From Yersinia ruckeri ATCC 29473 (GTDB taxonomy: Bacteria > Pseudomonadota > Gammaproteobacteria > Enterobacterales > Enterobacteriaceae), in contig NZ_KN150747.1 of NCBI RefSeq assembly GCF_000754815.1, positions 650,555-683,554 of the forward strand: a stretch of DNA of 33,000 nt. Direction: 5' to 3'. Within the stretch, counting starts at the first letter, position 1. Each line of letters opens with the position of its first letter. A program made the position numbers and the translations under genes. This document shows, one piece after another, positions 9,831 to 24,204 of the stretch. The notes under the pieces are model-generated. The model did no database searches. It was not told the DNA's origin and saw only the letters and a list, made by a program, of their open reading frames with translations.

Positions 9831-12800
9831 ATGGTTTACTCCTATACCGAGAAAAAACGTATTCGTAAGGATTTTGGTAAACGTCCACAAGTTTTGGATA
9901 TACCTTATCTCCTTTCTATCCAACTTGACTCGTTCCAGAAATTTATCGAGCAAGATCCTGAAGGACAGCACGGCCTAGAAGCGGCATTCCGTTCTGTTTT
10001 TCCTATCCAGAGCTACAGTGGCAATTCGGAGCTGCAATACGTTAGCTACCGTCTTGGTGAGCCAGTGTTTGACGTCAAAGAGTGCCAGATCCGTGGTGTG
10101 ACGTATTCAGCACCGCTGCGCGTTAAGCTGCGTCTGGTTATCTATGAGCGGGAAGCTCCTGAAGGTACGGTTAAAGACATCAAGGAACAAGAAGTCTACA
10201 TGGGTGAAATTCCACTCATGACCGAGAATGGTACCTTTGTGATTAACGGTACTGAGAGGGTTATCGTATCTCAGCTGCACCGTAGTCCTGGCGTATTCTT
10301 TGACAGTGATAAAGGTAAGACCCATTCATCGGGTAAAGTGCTGTATAACGCACGAATTATTCCTTATCGCGGTTCATGGTTGGATTTCGAGTTTGACCCG
10401 AAAGACAATCTTTTTGTACGTATTGACCGTCGCCGTAAATTACCTGCGACCATCATTTTACGTGCATTAAGCTTTACCACTGCCCAGATCCTCGATCTGT
10501 TCTTTGATAAAGTTGTATTTGAAATTCGTGACAACAAGCTGCAGATGGAACTGATTCCAGAGCGTCTGCGCGGTGAAACGGCTTCCTTTGATATCGAAGC
10601 AAATGGCAAAGTTTACGTCGAGAAAGCGCGTCGTATTACTGCTCGTCATATCCGTCAGCTTGAAAAAGATGGCGTGGATAGCATCGAAGTCCCGGTTGAA
10701 TACATTGCCGGTAAAGTTGTTGCTAAAGACTACATCGATGAGAACACCGGTGAATTGATCTGTGCAGCCAACATGGAGCTGTCACTGGATCTGTTGGCCA
10801 AGCTGAGCCAGGCTGGTCACAAACGCATTGAAACTCTGTTCACCAATGACCTGGATCACGGGGCTTATATCTCCGAGACCCTGCGCGTTGACCCAACCAG
10901 CGATCGCTTGAGCGCTCTGGTTGAGATCTATCGCATGATGCGTCCTGGTGAGCCACCAACTCGCGAAGCAGCTGAAAATCTGTTTGAGAACCTGTTCTTC
11001 TCTGAAGACCGCTACGATTTGTCTGCGGTTGGCCGGATGAAGTTCAACCGTTCACTGCTGCGTGACGAGATCGAAGGTTCCGGTATCCTGAGCAAAGAAG
11101 ACATCACAGAAGTGATGAAGAAGCTCATCGATATCCGTAACGGTAAAGGCGAAGTGGATGATATCGACCACTTAGGCAACCGTCGTATTCGTTCCGTTGG
11201 TGAAATGGCTGAAAACCAGTTCCGTGTTGGTCTGGTTCGCGTTGAGCGTGCAGTGAAAGAGCGTTTGTCTCTGGGCGACCTCGACACGTTGATGCCTCAG
11301 GACATGATCAACGCTAAGCCAATTTCGGCTGCGGTGAAAGAGTTCTTCGGTTCCAGCCAGTTGTCCCAATTTATGGACCAGAACAACCCGTTGTCTGAAA
11401 TTACGCATAAACGTCGTATTTCTGCATTGGGCCCGGGCGGTTTGACCCGTGAACGTGCTGGCTTTGAAGTTCGAGATGTTCATCCGACTCACTATGGTCG
11501 TGTATGTCCAATCGAAACGCCAGAAGGTCCAAACATCGGTCTGATCAACTCCTTGTCCGTGTACGCACAGACCAATGAGTATGGTTTCCTGGAAACTCCT
11601 TATCGTCGCGTGCGTGACGGTTTGGTGACTGATGAAATCAACTATCTGTCTGCTATTGAAGAAGGCAACTTCGTTATCGCTCAGGCGAACTCCAACCTGG
11701 ACGAAGACGGCCGCTTCATCGAAGACTTGGTCACTTGTCGTAGCAAAGGTGAATCAAGCCTGTTTAGCCGCGATCAAGTTGACTATATGGACGTTTCCAC
11801 TCAACAGGTGGTGTCCGTTGGTGCTTCTCTGATTCCGTTCCTGGAACACGATGATGCCAACCGCGCCTTGATGGGTGCGAACATGCAACGTCAAGCGGTT
11901 CCTACTCTGCGTGCTGATAAGCCGCTGGTGGGTACTGGTATGGAACGTGCAGTAGCGGTTGACTCTGGGGTAACCTCTGTAGCCAAGCGTGGCGGTACTG
12001 TTCAGTACGTAGATGCATCCCGTATCGTGATTAAAGTTAACGAAGACGAGATGTACCCAGGCGAAGCCGGTATTGATATCTATAACCTGACCAAGTACAC
12101 CCGTTCTAACCAGAACACCTGTATCAATCAGATGCCGTGTGTAAATCTGGGTGAGCCAATCGAGCGCGGCGACGTGCTGGCAGATGGCCCATCAACCGAT
12201 CTGGGTGAACTGGCGTTGGGTCAGAACATGCGCGTAGCCTTCATGCCTTGGAATGGTTACAACTTCGAAGATTCCATCTTGGTCTCCGAGCGTGTGGTTC
12301 AGGAAGATCGCTTTACAACTATCCACATTCAAGAATTGGCCTGTGTGTCGCGTGACACCAAGCTGGGGCCTGAAGAGATCACTGCCGACATCCCGAACGT
12401 GGGTGAAGCTGCGCTCTCCAAACTGGATGAATCCGGTATCGTGTATATCGGTGCTGAAGTGACTGGCGGTGACATTCTGGTTGGTAAAGTAACACCGAAA
12501 GGTGAAACCCAACTGACACCAGAAGAGAAACTGTTACGTGCGATCTTCGGTGAGAAAGCGTCTGATGTTAAAGACTCTTCTCTGCGTGTACCAAACGGCG
12601 TTTCCGGTACGATTATCGATGTGCAGGTCTTTACTCGCGATGGCGTAGAAAAAGACAAACGTGCGTTGGAAATCGAAGAAATGCAGCTGAAGCAGGCTAA
12701 GAAAGACCTGACTGAAGAATTGCAGATTCTGGAAGCTGGCCTGTTTGCACGTATCCACGCTGTGCTGGTTTCTGGTGGCATCGAAGCTGACAAGCTGAGC

Positions 12801-13859
12801 AAGCTGCCACGTGACCGCTGGTTGGAACTGGGTCTGACCGACGAAGACAAGCAAAACCAACTGGAACAGTTGGCCGAGCAGTACGACGAAATGAAATCCG
12901 AATTCGAGAAGAAGATGGATGCCAAACGTCGTAAGATCACCCAAGGCGATGATTTGGCACCAGGCGTGCTGAAAATCGTTAAAGTGTATCTGGCGGTTAA
13001 ACGTCAGATTCAACCGGGTGACAAGATGGCGGGTCGTCACGGTAACAAAGGTGTTATCTCCAAGATCAACCCGATCGAAGATATGCCTTACGATGAAAAC
13101 GGTACGCCGGTAGACATCGTTCTGAACCCGCTGGGCGTACCATCGCGTATGAACATCGGTCAGATTCTGGAAACCCATTTGGGGATGGCAGCGAAAGGTA
13201 TTGGCGAGAAAATCAACGCCATGCTGAAAAAGCAGGAAGAAGTTGCCAAACTGCGTGAGTTCATCCAGAAAGCCTACGATCTGGGCGACAACGTTTGTCA
13301 GAAAGTTGATCTGAGCACCTTCACTGATGACGAAGTACTGCGTCTGGCTGAGAACCTGAAAAAAGGGATGCCAATCGCAACACCAGTCTTCGATGGCGCG
13401 ACAGAAAAAGAAATCAAGGAACTGTTACAGCTCGGTGGCCTGCCAACTTCTGGTCAGATTACCTTGTTTGACGGCCGTACCGGTGAGCAGTTCGAGCGCC
13501 AGGTTACTGTCGGCTACATGTACATGCTGAAACTGAACCACTTGGTTGATGATAAAATGCATGCGCGTTCTACCGGTTCTTACAGCTTGGTTACTCAGCA
13601 GCCGCTGGGTGGTAAAGCTCAGTTCGGTGGTCAGCGCTTCGGTGAGATGGAAGTGTGGGCGTTGGAAGCTTATGGTGCCGCGTACACCTTGCAGGAAATG
13701 CTTACCGTCAAGTCCGACGATGTAAACGGCCGTACCAAGATGTATAAAAACATCGTGGATGGCGATCACCGTATGGAACCAGGCATGCCGGAGTCCTTCA
13801 ACGTATTGTTGAAAGAAATCCGCTCGCTGGGCATCAATATCGAGCTGGAAGAAGAGTAA
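9831..13859 (+). CDS. rpoB: DNA-directed RNA polymerase subunit beta
   Basis: RpoB forms one pincer of the RNA polymerase clamp, half of the active site, and the rifampicin pocket. The 1342-residue product is identical in length to E. coli and collinear. Residue numbering coincides: the rifampicin region starts with Gly507 ([21 protein letters not shown]), and Asp516, His526 and Ser531 are the wild-type sensitive residues. Other landmarks are [40 protein letters not shown] and, near the end, [26 protein letters not shown]. The insertion SI2 region typical of proteobacteria (about 940-1040) is present. ATG 9831 follows GAGG at 9821-9824. rpoC follows after 120 bases. Expression is set by the L10 promoter and the attenuator. 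Confidence 0.98.
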   Translation: MVYSYTEKKRIRKDFGKRPQVLDIPYLLSIQLDSFQKFIEQDPEGQHGLEAAFRSVFPIQSYSGNSELQYVSYRLGEPVFDVKECQIRGVTYSAPLRVKLRLVIYEREAPEGTVKDIKEQEVYMGEIPLMTENGTFVINGTERVIVSQLHRSPGVFFDSDKGKTHSSGKVLYNARIIPYRGSWLDFEFDPKDNLFVRIDRRRKLPATIILRALSFTTAQILDLFFDKVVFEIRDNKLQMELIPERLRGETASFDIEANGKVYVEKARRITARHIRQLEKDGVDSIEVPVEYIAGKVVAKDYIDENTGELICAANMELSLDLLAKLSQAGHKRIETLFTNDLDHGAYISETLRVDPTSDRLSALVEIYRMMRPGEPPTREAAENLFENLFFSEDRYDLSAVGRMKFNRSLLRDEIEGSGILSKEDITEVMKKLIDIRNGKGEVDDIDHLGNRRIRSVGEMAENQFRVGLVRVERAVKERLSLGDLDTLMPQDMINAKPISAAVKEFFGSSQLSQFMDQNNPLSEITHKRRISALGPGGLTRERAGFEVRDVHPTHYGRVCPIETPEGPNIGLINSLSVYAQTNEYGFLETPYRRVRDGLVTDEINYLSAIEEGNFVIAQANSNLDEDGRFIEDLVTCRSKGESSLFSRDQVDYMDVSTQQVVSVGASLIPFLEHDDANRALMGANMQRQAVPTLRADKPLVGTGMERAVAVDSGVTSVAKRGGTVQYVDASRIVIKVNEDEMYPGEAGIDIYNLTKYTRSNQNTCINQMPCVNLGEPIERGDVLADGPSTDLGELALGQNMRVAFMPWNGYNFEDSILVSERVVQEDRFTTIHIQELACVSRDTKLGPEEITADIPNVGEAALSKLDESGIVYIGAEVTGGDILVGKVTPKGETQLTPEEKLLRAIFGEKASDVKDSSLRVPNGVSGTIIDVQVFTRDGVEKDKRALEIEEMQLKQAKKDLTEELQILEAGLFARIHAVLVSGGIEADKLSKLPRDRWLELGLTDEDKQNQLEQLAEQYDEMKSEFEKKMDAKRRKITQGDDLAPGVLKIVKVYLAVKRQIQPGDKMAGRHGNKGVISKINPIEDMPYDENGTPVDIVLNPLGVPSRMNIGQILETHLGMAAKGIGEKINAMLKKQEEVAKLREFIQKAYDLGDNVCQKVDLSTFTDDEVLRLAENLKKGMPIATPVFDGATEKEIKELLQLGGLPTSGQITLFDGRTGEQFERQVTVGYMYMLKLNHLVDDKMHARSTGSYSLVTQQPLGGKAQFGGQRFGEMEVWALEAYGAAYTLQEMLTVKSDDVNGRTKMYKNIVDGDHRMEPGMPESFNVLLKEIRSLGINIELEEE

Positions 13860-13922
13860 ATCTTCTCCAGACGGCAGGCTCTCACAGCCGGGAGTCTGCT
13901 GGTGGTACGCACTGGTCACAGG

Positions 13923-13948
13923 GGCGCTCAAACTTAGGTTTGGGCGCC
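13923..13948 (+). other. RNA hairpin between rpoB and rpoC
   Basis: GGCGCTCAAAC (13923-13933) pairs with GTTTGGGCGCC (13938-13948) around TTAG: eleven pairs, one of them G-U. No T run follows, so it is not a typical terminator. It ends 31 bases before the rpoC GTG. A role in mRNA stability or pausing is possible but unproven. Confidence 0.6.
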
Positions 13949-13979
13949 TATCAGGTCTAACTCCGACAGGAGCCAATCC

Positions 13980-16900
13980 GTGAAAGACTTATTAAAGTTT
14001 CTGAAAGCGCAAACTAAGACCGAAGAGTTTGACGCGATCAAAATTGCTCTGGCCTCGCCAGACATGATCCGTTCTTGGTCGTTCGGCGAAGTGAAAAAGC
14101 CGGAAACCATTAACTACCGTACGTTCAAACCAGAACGTGACGGTCTTTTCTGCGCCCGTATCTTTGGCCCAGTAAAAGATTACGAATGTTTGTGTGGTAA
14201 ATACAAGCGTTTAAAACACCGTGGCGTCATTTGTGAGAAATGCGGCGTTGAAGTGACTCAGACTAAAGTGCGCCGTGAGCGTATGGGTCACATTGAGCTG
14301 GCTTCTCCAACTGCACATATCTGGTTCCTGAAATCCTTGCCTTCGCGCATCGGTTTGTTGCTGGATATGCCACTGCGTGACATCGAACGTGTTCTGTACT
14401 TCGAATCCTATGTGGTTATCGAAGGCGGCATGACCAACCTAGAACGTCGCCAGATTCTGACTGAAGAGCAGTATCTGGATGCGTTGGAAGAGTTTGGTGA
14501 TGAATTCGACGCGAAAATGGGCGCAGAAGCGATCCAGGCCTTGTTGAAAAACATGGATCTGGAAGCGGAATGCGAGATCCTGCGTGAAGAATTGAACGAA
14601 ACGAATTCTGAAACCAAGCGTAAGAAGCTGACCAAGCGTATCAAGCTGCTGGAAGCGTTCGTACAGTCTGGCAACAAGCCAGAGTGGATGATCCTGACCG
14701 TGCTGCCGGTATTGCCGCCAGATCTGCGTCCATTGGTTCCTTTGGATGGTGGCCGCTTTGCGACTTCCGATCTGAACGATTTGTATCGTCGCGTGATCAA
14801 CCGTAATAACCGTCTGAAACGCCTGCTGGATCTGGCTGCTCCTGACATCATTGTGCGCAACGAAAAGCGTATGCTGCAAGAAGCAGTAGATGCATTGCTG
14901 GATAACGGCCGTCGCGGTCGTGCAATTACCGGCTCGAACAAGCGTCCGCTGAAATCTCTAGCAGACATGATCAAAGGTAAGCAAGGTCGTTTCCGTCAGA
15001 ACTTGCTGGGTAAACGTGTTGACTACTCAGGCCGTTCGGTGATCACCGTAGGTCCATACCTGCGTCTGCATCAGTGTGGTTTGCCGAAGAAAATGGCTCT
15101 TGAGCTGTTCAAACCGTTCATCTACGGCAAGCTGGAATTGCGTGGTCTTGCTACCACCATTAAAGCTGCCAAGAAGATGGTTGAGCGTGAAGAAGCGGTC
15201 GTTTGGGATATCCTGGATGAAGTCATCCGCGAACACCCAGTATTGCTGAACCGTGCACCAACCCTTCACCGTTTGGGTATCCAGGCGTTTGAACCGGTTC
15301 TGATCGAAGGTAAAGCCATCCAGCTACATCCGCTGGTTTGTGCGGCATATAACGCCGACTTCGATGGTGACCAGATGGCTGTTCACGTACCGCTGACGCT
15401 GGAAGCCCAGTTGGAAGCGCGTGCGTTGATGATGTCAACCAACAACATCCTGTCACCTGCGAACGGCGAGCCAATCATCGTTCCTTCTCAGGACGTTGTA
15501 TTGGGTCTGTACTATATGACCCGTGACTGTGTTAACGCCAAAGGCGAAGGCATGGTGCTGAGTGGGCCGAAAGAAGCTGAACGTGTTTACCGTTCTGGCC
15601 ATGCATCACTGCATGCGCGAGTCAAAGTCCGTATTTCTGAAGAAATTCGTACTGCGGAAGGCGACAGCGTTTCCCAAACCAGCATCATCGATACGACGGT
15701 AGGTCGTGCTATTTTGTGGATGATTGTTCCACAAGGCCTGCCTTACTCTATCGTTAACCAGCCGCTGGGCAAGAAAGCCATTTCCAAGATGCTGAACACC
15801 TGTTACCGCATCCTGGGCTTGAAACCAACGGTTATCTTTGCTGACCAGATCATGTACACCGGTTTTGCTTACGCAGCACGCTCAGGCGCCTCTGTAGGTA
15901 TCGATGACATGGTTATCCCAGAAGCGAAAGCAGGGATCATCGAAGAAGCTGAAACTGAAGTTGCCGAGATCCAGGAACAGTTCCAATCCGGTCTGGTAAC
16001 AGCAGGCGAACGTTATAACAAAGTGATCGATATCTGGGCCGCGGCTAACGAACGTGTTGCCAAGGCGATGATGGACAACTTATCCGTTGAAGACGTCGTC
16101 AACAGTAAAGGTGAAGTGGAGCAACAAGTTTCCTTCAACAGCATCTTTATGATGGCCGACTCCGGTGCGCGTGGTTCTGCAGCACAGATTCGTCAGCTGG
16201 CAGGTATGCGTGGCCTGATGGCCAAGCCAGATGGCTCGATCATTGAAACGCCAATCACCGCGAACTTCCGTGAAGGTTTGAACGTACTTCAGTACTTCAT
16301 CTCAACCCATGGTGCGCGTAAAGGTTTGGCGGATACCGCATTGAAAACTGCGAACTCCGGTTACCTGACCCGTCGTTTGGTTGATGTGGCGCAGGATCTG
16401 GTTGTAACCGAAGACGATTGTGGTACCCATAACGGTATCGTGATGACGCCGGTTATCGAAGGTGGTGATGTTAAAGAGCCACTGCGCGATCGCGTTCTGG
16501 GTCGTGTGACTGCGGAAGAAGTTATCAAGCCGGGTACGGCTGATATTCTGGTTCCGCGTAACACCCTGTTGGACGAAAAATGGTGTGATCTGTTAGAAGA
16601 AAACTCCGTCGACAGCGTTAAAGTTCGTTCAGTAGTAAGCTGTGAAACTGATTTTGGTGTGTGTGCAAACTGCTATGGTCGTGACCTGGCGCGTGGCCAC
16701 ATCATCAACAAAGGTGAAGCGGTTGGTGTTATTGCAGCACAGTCCATCGGTGAGCCGGGTACCCAGCTTACGATGCGTACGTTCCACATCGGTGGTGCGG
16801 CATCTCGTGCGGCAGCAGAATCCAGTATTCAGGTTAAGAACAAAGGTACGCTGAAACTGAGCAACGCCAAGTTCGTTATGAATGCAGCTAGCAAGCTGGT

Positions 16901-18200
16901 TATTACTTCTCGTAATACCGAGCTGAAGCTGATCGACGAATTCGGTCGGACTAAAGAAAGCTACAAAGTACCTTACGGTGCCGTAATGGGTAAAGGCGAT
17001 GGTGCAGAAGTTCAGGGCGGCGAAACCGTTGCTAACTGGGATCCGCATATCATGCCAGTTGTGACCGAAGTGAGCGGCTTCATCCGCTTCGCGGACATGG
17101 TTGACGGCCAGACCATTACTCGCCAGACCGACGAACTGACTGGTTTGTCTTCTCTGGTGGTACTGGACAGTGCAGAGCGTACCGGTAGCGGTAAAGACCT
17201 GCGTCCAGCACTGAAAATCGTTGATGCCAAAGGTGACGACGTATTGATTCCAGGTACAGATATGCCTGCTCAATACTTCCTGCCAGGTAAAGCGATTGTT
17301 CAGTTGGAAGACGGCATTCAGATCGGTGCGGGTGATACCTTGGCTCGTATTCCGCAAGAATCAAGCGGTACCAAGGATATTACCGGTGGTTTGCCACGTG
17401 TTGCTGACTTGTTCGAAGCACGTCGTCCGAAAGAACCGGCTATCCTGGCTGAAATCAGCGGGATCATCTCGTTCGGTAAAGAGACTAAAGGCAAGCGTCG
17501 TCTGGTGATCTCACCGTTGGATGGTAGCGATGCATACGAAGAGATGATTCCTAAGTGGCGTCAGCTTAACGTGTTCGAAGGTGAAGTTGTAGAACGCGGT
17601 GACGTGGTTTCCGATGGCCCAGAATCTCCACACGACATTCTGCGTCTGCGTGGCGTTCACGCGGTTACCCGTTACATCACCAACGAAGTGCAGGAAGTTT
17701 ACCGTCTGCAAGGCGTTAAGATTAACGATAAACACATCGAAGTTATCGTTCGTCAGATGCTGCGTAAAGGTACCATCGTTGATGCAGGTGGCACCGACTT
17801 CCTGGAAGGCGAGCAGGCAGAAATGTCTCGCGTTAAAATCGCTAACCGTAAGTTGGCAGCTGAAGGAAAAATCGAGGCCACATTCACCCGTGACCTGCTG
17901 GGTATCACCAAGGCATCCTTGGCGACCGAGTCCTTCATCTCTGCGGCTTCGTTCCAGGAAACCACGCGCGTTCTTACCGAAGCGGCAGTTGCCGGTAAAC
18001 GTGATGAACTGCGTGGCCTGAAAGAGAACGTTATCGTGGGCCGCCTGATTCCAGCCGGTACCGGTTACGCTTATCATCAGGATCGCATGCGTCGTAAAGC
18101 TCTGGGTGACACCCCAGTGACTCCGCAAGTTAGCGCGGACGAAGCAACGGCTAACCTGGCTGAATTGCTTAACGCTGGCTTTGGTAACAGCAAAGACTAA
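13980..18200 (+). CDS. rpoC: DNA-directed RNA polymerase subunit beta'
   Basis: RpoC supplies the catalytic magnesium site and most of the clamp. The 1406-residue product is one residue shorter than E. coli. The N-terminal zinc site has [19 protein letters not shown] (cysteines about 70, 72, 85, 88). The catalytic loop NADFDGDQ places Asp460, Asp462 and Asp464 at E. coli numbering. The bridge helix/trigger loop region contains [24 protein letters not shown] (about 917-940), and the second zinc site is C...CGTHNG...[11 protein letters not shown]. The start is GTG, as in E. coli, after AGGAG (13968-13972). Divergence from E. coli concentrates in surface stretches such as residues 555-575 and the C-terminal tail. 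A strong terminator ends the operon. Confidence 0.98.
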   Translation: MKDLLKFLKAQTKTEEFDAIKIALASPDMIRSWSFGEVKKPETINYRTFKPERDGLFCARIFGPVKDYECLCGKYKRLKHRGVICEKCGVEVTQTKVRRERMGHIELASPTAHIWFLKSLPSRIGLLLDMPLRDIERVLYFESYVVIEGGMTNLERRQILTEEQYLDALEEFGDEFDAKMGAEAIQALLKNMDLEAECEILREELNETNSETKRKKLTKRIKLLEAFVQSGNKPEWMILTVLPVLPPDLRPLVPLDGGRFATSDLNDLYRRVINRNNRLKRLLDLAAPDIIVRNEKRMLQEAVDALLDNGRRGRAITGSNKRPLKSLADMIKGKQGRFRQNLLGKRVDYSGRSVITVGPYLRLHQCGLPKKMALELFKPFIYGKLELRGLATTIKAAKKMVEREEAVVWDILDEVIREHPVLLNRAPTLHRLGIQAFEPVLIEGKAIQLHPLVCAAYNADFDGDQMAVHVPLTLEAQLEARALMMSTNNILSPANGEPIIVPSQDVVLGLYYMTRDCVNAKGEGMVLSGPKEAERVYRSGHASLHARVKVRISEEIRTAEGDSVSQTSIIDTTVGRAILWMIVPQGLPYSIVNQPLGKKAISKMLNTCYRILGLKPTVIFADQIMYTGFAYAARSGASVGIDDMVIPEAKAGIIEEAETEVAEIQEQFQSGLVTAGERYNKVIDIWAAANERVAKAMMDNLSVEDVVNSKGEVEQQVSFNSIFMMADSGARGSAAQIRQLAGMRGLMAKPDGSIIETPITANFREGLNVLQYFISTHGARKGLADTALKTANSGYLTRRLVDVAQDLVVTEDDCGTHNGIVMTPVIEGGDVKEPLRDRVLGRVTAEEVIKPGTADILVPRNTLLDEKWCDLLEENSVDSVKVRSVVSCETDFGVCANCYGRDLARGHIINKGEAVGVIAAQSIGEPGTQLTMRTFHIGGAASRAAAESSIQVKNKGTLKLSNAKFVMNAASKLVITSRNTELKLIDEFGRTKESYKVPYGAVMGKGDGAEVQGGETVANWDPHIMPVVTEVSGFIRFADMVDGQTITRQTDELTGLSSLVVLDSAERTGSGKDLRPALKIVDAKGDDVLIPGTDMPAQYFLPGKAIVQLEDGIQIGAGDTLARIPQESSGTKDITGGLPRVADLFEARRPKEPAILAEISGIISFGKETKGKRRLVISPLDGSDAYEEMIPKWRQLNVFEGEVVERGDVVSDGPESPHDILRLRGVHAVTRYITNEVQEVYRLQGVKINDKHIEVIVRQMLRKGTIVDAGGTDFLEGEQAEMSRVKIANRKLAAEGKIEATFTRDLLGITKASLATESFISAASFQETTRVLTEAAVAGKRDELRGLKENVIVGRLIPAGTGYAYHQDRMRRKALGDTPVTPQVSADEATANLAELLNAGFGNSKD

Positions 18201-18224
18201 TCTCTTTGTTGGTCACCAACCTGC

Positions 18225-18254
18225 AAACCGCTCCTTTGGGAGCGGTTTTTTTTT
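18225..18254 (+). terminator. Rho-independent terminator after rpoC
   Basis: CCGCTCC (18228-18234) pairs with GGAGCGG (18239-18245), extended by AAA/TTT, and a run of nine T follows (18246-18254). It lies 25 bases after the rpoC stop and also separates it from the convergent thiH. Confidence 0.92.
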
Positions 18255-18264
18255 GTCTGAATTC

Positions 18265-19395
18265 TTAAAGAGAGCTGCGGCCTAAGTAACCATCCCAGTC
18301 TTTCCAGACCGGTTGCAAACCGGCTTGAATGAGTGCCTGTGCCACCTGCTGCGGTGAACGGTTGTCGTGAGGTGCAAACTGTTCTAACTCAGGGTGATGG
18401 TCGGCATAACCGCCTGGCTGGGTTTTTGAACCCGCACTGACGCTGTTGATCGCCAACGGAATAACGTGATCGCGAAAGAACGGTGACTCCCTGGTGGAGA
18501 GTGACAGTTCTACATCAGGAGCAAACAGGCGAAAAGCACAGATTAGTTGCACTAATTGAGATTCGCTCATCAGTGATGCGGGTTCAATTCCGCCAGCACA
18601 GGGACGCAAACGTGGAAAGGAGATGGAATAGCGGGTTTGCCAGTAAGTTTGTTGCAGGTAAAATAAATGCTCGGCCAACATATAGCAATCGGTGCGCCAA
18701 TTATTGGATAAACCGATTAATGCGCCTAAACCGATTTTGTCGATCCCGGCGCGTCCCAGACGATCTGGTGTGGCCAACCGCCAATGAAAATCCTGCTTTT
18801 GCCCACGTAAATGATGCTGGTGGTAAGTCGTAGTATGATAAGTCTCCTGATAAACCATTACCGCATCTAATCCCAGCACTTTCAGTTCGGCATATTCCTC
18901 CTCTGACAACGGTTGTACCTCCATCATCAGCGAACTGAAGCGGCTGCGAATCAAAGGAATATGCTGTCTGAAATAGTCCATACCCACTTTAGTTTGGTGT
19001 TCACCCGTGACTAGCAGCAAATGTTCAAACCCTAACGCTTTGATTGCATCACATTCACGAATAATCTCTGCTTCATCCAGCGTTTTACGCTTAATCCGGT
19101 TACTCATGGAGAAACCGCAATAGGTACAATCGTTGGCGCACAGGTTGGAGAGATACAGCGGCACATAGAAACCTATGGTATTCCCGAAACGTTGGCGAGT
19201 AAGTTGTTGAGCTTTCTGCGCCATAGGTTCCAGAAACGGCAACGCTGCTGGCGAAATCAATGCCATTAAATCTTGTCGATCTGGCTTGCTACTATTTAAT
19301 GCCCGCTCTACATCGCGGGCGGTTTTGCTGTTGATTCGCAGTGAAATATCATCCCAATCCAACTGCTGCCAGCGATAGCTAAAGTCTTCAGCCAT
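18265..19395 (-). CDS. thiH: 2-iminoacetate synthase (tyrosine lyase) ThiH
   Basis: ThiH is a radical S-adenosylmethionine enzyme that cleaves tyrosine to dehydroglycine (2-iminoacetate) and p-cresol, supplying the glycine-derived part of the thiazole ring under low-oxygen conditions. With the chosen start the protein has 376 residues (E. coli 377). The [4Fe-4S] motif CANDCTYC has Cys86, Cys90 and Cys93. [20 protein letters not shown] is nearly invariant, and the C-terminal biotin/thiamin synthase-associated domain is present. An in-frame GTG at 19410 would add five residues; I prefer ATG 19395 because AGGA lies 8 bases upstream and the N-terminus then matches E. coli. It overlaps the end of thiG by 8 bases and is the last gene of the operon. 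Confidence 0.95.
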   Translation of the reverse strand: MAEDFSYRWQQLDWDDISLRINSKTARDVERALNSSKPDRQDLMALISPAALPFLEPMAQKAQQLTRQRFGNTIGFYVPLYLSNLCANDCTYCGFSMSNRIKRKTLDEAEIIRECDAIKALGFEHLLLVTGEHQTKVGMDYFRQHIPLIRSRFSSLMMEVQPLSEEEYAELKVLGLDAVMVYQETYHTTTYHQHHLRGQKQDFHWRLATPDRLGRAGIDKIGLGALIGLSNNWRTDCYMLAEHLFYLQQTYWQTRYSISFPRLRPCAGGIEPASLMSESQLVQLICAFRLFAPDVELSLSTRESPFFRDHVIPLAINSVSAGSKTQPGGYADHHPELEQFAPHDNRSPQQVAQALIQAGLQPVWKDWDGYLGRSSL

Positions 19396-20173
19396 GATGT
19401 CGGTCCTCACTTTGGCTGAGAAAACCGGTCAATGGACTGGTTGCGCAGGCCTGCTGTTGACGTGGGCCTAAACCAGCCTGACGCGCGAGTACCCCGGCTT
19501 CTACCGCCAGTCGGAACGCCTGTGCCATTTGCACCGGAGAGCGAGCTACGGCAATTGCCGTATTCACCAATACGGCATCGGCACCCAGCTCCATTGCTTC
19601 CAGTGCATGGCTGGGAGCACCAATACCCGCGTCGATCACCACCGGTACTTTGGACTGATCAATAATAATTTGCAGGAAATCACGAGTGAGTAGCCCCAGG
19701 TTTGAACCAATCGGCGAGGCTAATGGCATCACTGCGGCACAGCCAACTTCTTCCAGACGCTTGCATAATACTGGATCGGCTCCGCAGTACGGCAATACCA
19801 CGAAGCCGTCTTTGACCAGTATTTCCGCTGCTTTTAAGGTTTCTATCGGATCCGGTAGCAGGTATTTCACATCTGGATGGATCTCCAGCTTTATCCAATG
19901 AGTACCTAATGCTTCGCGAGCCAGTCGAGCGGCAAAACACGCTTCTTCAGCCGTTTTTGCTCCGGAAGTATTGGGCAACAAACGAATGCCGAGCTGTTGC
20001 AACGGTGCCAGAATAGCGTCGTTGCCTGTTTTCAGGTCAACTCGTTTCATCGCCATCGTCACCAGTTGTGAACCGGAGGCTTGCAACGCATCCAACATCA
20101 ACGCGGGCGTGGCGAATTTTCCCGTTCCGGTAAATAACCGCGAGGTAAAAGTGGTATCAGCAATTTTTAACAT
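19388..20173 (-). CDS. thiG: Thiazole synthase ThiG
   Basis: ThiG condenses 1-deoxy-D-xylulose 5-phosphate, dehydroglycine and the thiocarboxylate sulfur of ThiS into the thiazole phosphate moiety. It is a TIM-barrel enzyme that forms a Schiff base on a lysine. The 261-residue product (E. coli 256) has GTGKF near the start, [59 protein letters not shown] and [12 protein letters not shown], the phosphate-binding end of the barrel. The frame is open 13 codons further upstream, but ATG 20173 lies one base after the thiS stop and gives the family N-terminus MLKIADTTF. Expressed as part of thiCEFSGH. Confidence 0.95.
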   Translation of the reverse strand: MLKIADTTFTSRLFTGTGKFATPALMLDALQASGSQLVTMAMKRVDLKTGNDAILAPLQQLGIRLLPNTSGAKTAEEACFAARLAREALGTHWIKLEIHPDVKYLLPDPIETLKAAEILVKDGFVVLPYCGADPVLCKRLEEVGCAAVMPLASPIGSNLGLLTRDFLQIIIDQSKVPVVIDAGIGAPSHALEAMELGADAVLVNTAIAVARSPVQMAQAFRLAVEAGVLARQAGLGPRQQQACATSPLTGFLSQSEDRHHG

Positions 20174-20174
20174 A

Positions 20175-20375
20175 TCAGCCTCCGGCAATTGCTTGAAACA
20201 GCAAAACGTCATCCCCGTCCTGCAATATATGGGTGTCCCAGTTATTGCGGGGAATGATGGTTTGATTGATCGCCAGTGCGCTCCCTGGCTGGTTGTAATC
20301 CAGTTGAGTGAGCAACTGATTCACCGTCAGTGCATCTTCCAGCTCGATCGATTCGTCATTGAGTAAGATTTTCAC
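20175..20375 (-). CDS. thiS: Sulfur carrier protein ThiS
   Basis: ThiS is a 66-residue ubiquitin-fold protein. ThiF adenylates its C-terminal glycine, which then carries sulfur as a thiocarboxylate to ThiG. The invariant C-terminal Gly-Gly (LLFQAIAGG) is intact, and [11 protein letters not shown] is in the usual place. The start is GTG within a GTGA overlap with the thiF stop, with GGAGG six to seven bases upstream (MKILLNDES). A longer frame opening at a TTG at 20399 lies inside thiF, has no binding site of its own and would exceed the family length. The product is identical in length to E. coli ThiS. Confidence 0.93.
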   Translation of the reverse strand: MKILLNDESIELEDALTVNQLLTQLDYNQPGSALAINQTIIPRNNWDTHILQDGDDVLLFQAIAGG

Positions 20376-21125
20376 GCATTTCCTCCGCAAGCCGTACAAT
20401 GGCTGGCTTTGCTGAGTTGTAGCGTGCTCCAGCTTTGCTGCTTGCCATCGAAAAGGCGTAATTTGCCACTGAGTGCCGAGGGCAGCCCTGCCAGCATTTT
20501 GATCGCCTCCAATGCTTGCAAGGTTCCAATCACCCCAACTACGGGGCCCAATACACCGGCGGTACGGCAGTTTCTCTGTGGTGTCTCTTTACTGGGATAC
20601 AAGCAGGCGTAGCAGCCGTGGGTGTAAGGCGGTTCGATAATTAGCAACTGGCCGCTAAAGCCGACAGCGCTACCGCTGATCAATGGCTTGCCTGCCTGCA
20701 CACAGGCGGCATTCACCTGATGGCGGGTTTCCATGTTATCGCAGCAATCAAGTACCAAATCAGCCGCTGCGACAGCATCGGTTAAGGCGCTGCCCATCAG
20801 CCGTTGATCAAGGGTGATCGCCTCTATCTGTGGATTCAGACCTTGTAAATGACGCTGAGCCAATTTGGCCTTGCTTTGGCCAATATCCGCCGTGCGATAG
20901 AGCACCTGCCGCTGTAAGTTGCTTATTTCTACGTTATCATCATCCGCCAGCCATAATTTTCCTACGCCAGCAGCGGCGAGATAGAGTGCCGCTGGCGAGC
21001 CAAGGCCACCCAGCCCGACAATCAGTACGCTGGCTTGTTTGAGTTTTTGTTGCCCCACAGGGCCGATGTCTTCCAATAGCAACTGGCGGCTATAGCGCAG
21101 AAAGTCTTGGTCACTCAACGCGTTA

Positions 21126-21133
<8 letters not shown>
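20372..21133 (-). CDS. thiF: ThiS adenylyltransferase ThiF
   Basis: ThiF is an E1-like enzyme that adenylates the C-terminus of ThiS so that sulfur can be loaded with help from IscS and ThiI. The 253-residue product (E. coli 251) has the Rossmann ATP loop [19 protein letters not shown] (about 35-53), [16 protein letters not shown], and [17 protein letters not shown]. Zinc ligands are visible as CYAC (about 169-172) and CTACGG at the end. The conserved cysteine of [14 protein letters not shown] is present. The ATG is preceded by AAGGAA and overlaps thiE by 8 bases. Unlike many bacteria, this is the thiamin-specific ThiF and not a fused MoeB-type protein. Confidence 0.95.
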
Positions 21134-23808
<2,675 letters not shown>

Positions 23809-23928
23809 CTACCAGTGTGGTTTATAGGGAAAATTGCTTGTCTGGAGCTTGGCGGGAGTAATGATGTTAGCCAGATGCGACGATACTCATCCTTTGGAAG
23901 GTGAAAACCGTGCTATAGCGATAAATTA

Positions 23929-24042
23929 CTCTTGTTCCCTTCGCGGGTACTAACCCGATCAGGTTCCGCGGATCCCGAATTAACGGTCTCAGCCTGCGCG
24001 TTGCTTTATAAAAAAGCGCGCGCTAGGCACTCCGACAAGAGA
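23929..24042 (-). ncRNA. TPP riboswitch (THI element) of the thiC operon
   Basis: Read on the minus strand, the conserved cores of the thiamin pyrophosphate aptamer are present in order: GGAGTGCC, GGCTGAGACC, ACCTGATCGGGTTA, GTACCCGCGAAGGGAA. The closing stem P1 is CTCTTGT (near 24041-24035) with ACAAGAG (near 23935-23929). The P3 arm is long (GCGCGCTTTT...GCAACGCGC). TPP binding should lower thiC operon expression. The roughly 130 bases to the thiC ATG form the expression platform. I see no strong T-run terminator there, so control of translation, as for E. coli thiC, is the likelier mode. Confidence 0.93.
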
Positions 24043-24046
24043 CCGT

Positions 24047-24075
24047 AGTATATACCCTTCTTACTGGAAGTTGCA
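24047..24075 (-). promoter_or_regulatory. Candidate thiC operon promoter
   Basis: On the minus strand TATACT (-10, 24047-24052) follows TGCAAC (24070-24075, weak -35) by 17 bases. Transcription would start near 24040, immediately at the first stem of the TPP riboswitch, which supports the -10. Both hexamers overlap the left arm of the palindromic element at 24050-24176. Confidence 0.4.
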
Positions 24076-24176
24076 GGGGGATGGGTGACGTTTATTTACT
24101 CGCAGACTTATCAATGTCAGTTTATCGAGTGTTATTCACCGCTATCTACCTGCAACTCCATCATCTTTGGGAATAG
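24050..24176. repeat. Imperfect palindromic element with terminal inverted repeats
   Basis: A region of about 127 bases reads nearly the same on both strands. The outer arms are TATACCC...TGGAAGTTGCAGG (24050-24077) and CCTGCAACTCCA...GGGAATA (24149-24175). The 9-base core AGTTGCAGG/CCTGCAACT is perfect. Nested pairs GGTGA/TCACC (24084-24088, 24136-24140) and ACTCG/CGAGT (24098-24102, 24126-24130) extend the fold. Size and termini recall the dispersed palindromic (ERIC-like) repeats of Yersinia and Serratia, but I cannot confirm other copies. It sits between rsd and thiC and would be transcribed only by read-through from rsd. Confidence 0.5.
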
Positions 24177-24204
24177 GGCGTTGAATTAAAATGACCAGAT
24201 TGAA

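Noticed and set aside
12329..13178. Long antisense frames inside rpoB (and similar ones in rpoC at 14408-14974, 16629-17357 and 17511-18128)
   Set aside because: Same codon-bias effect opposite conserved polymerase genes; low-complexity Ser/Arg-rich products and no start signals.
19396..19410. Upstream GTG start for thiH
   Set aside because: No ribosome binding site before it, and ATG 19395 has AGGA at the right distance and matches the E. coli N-terminus.
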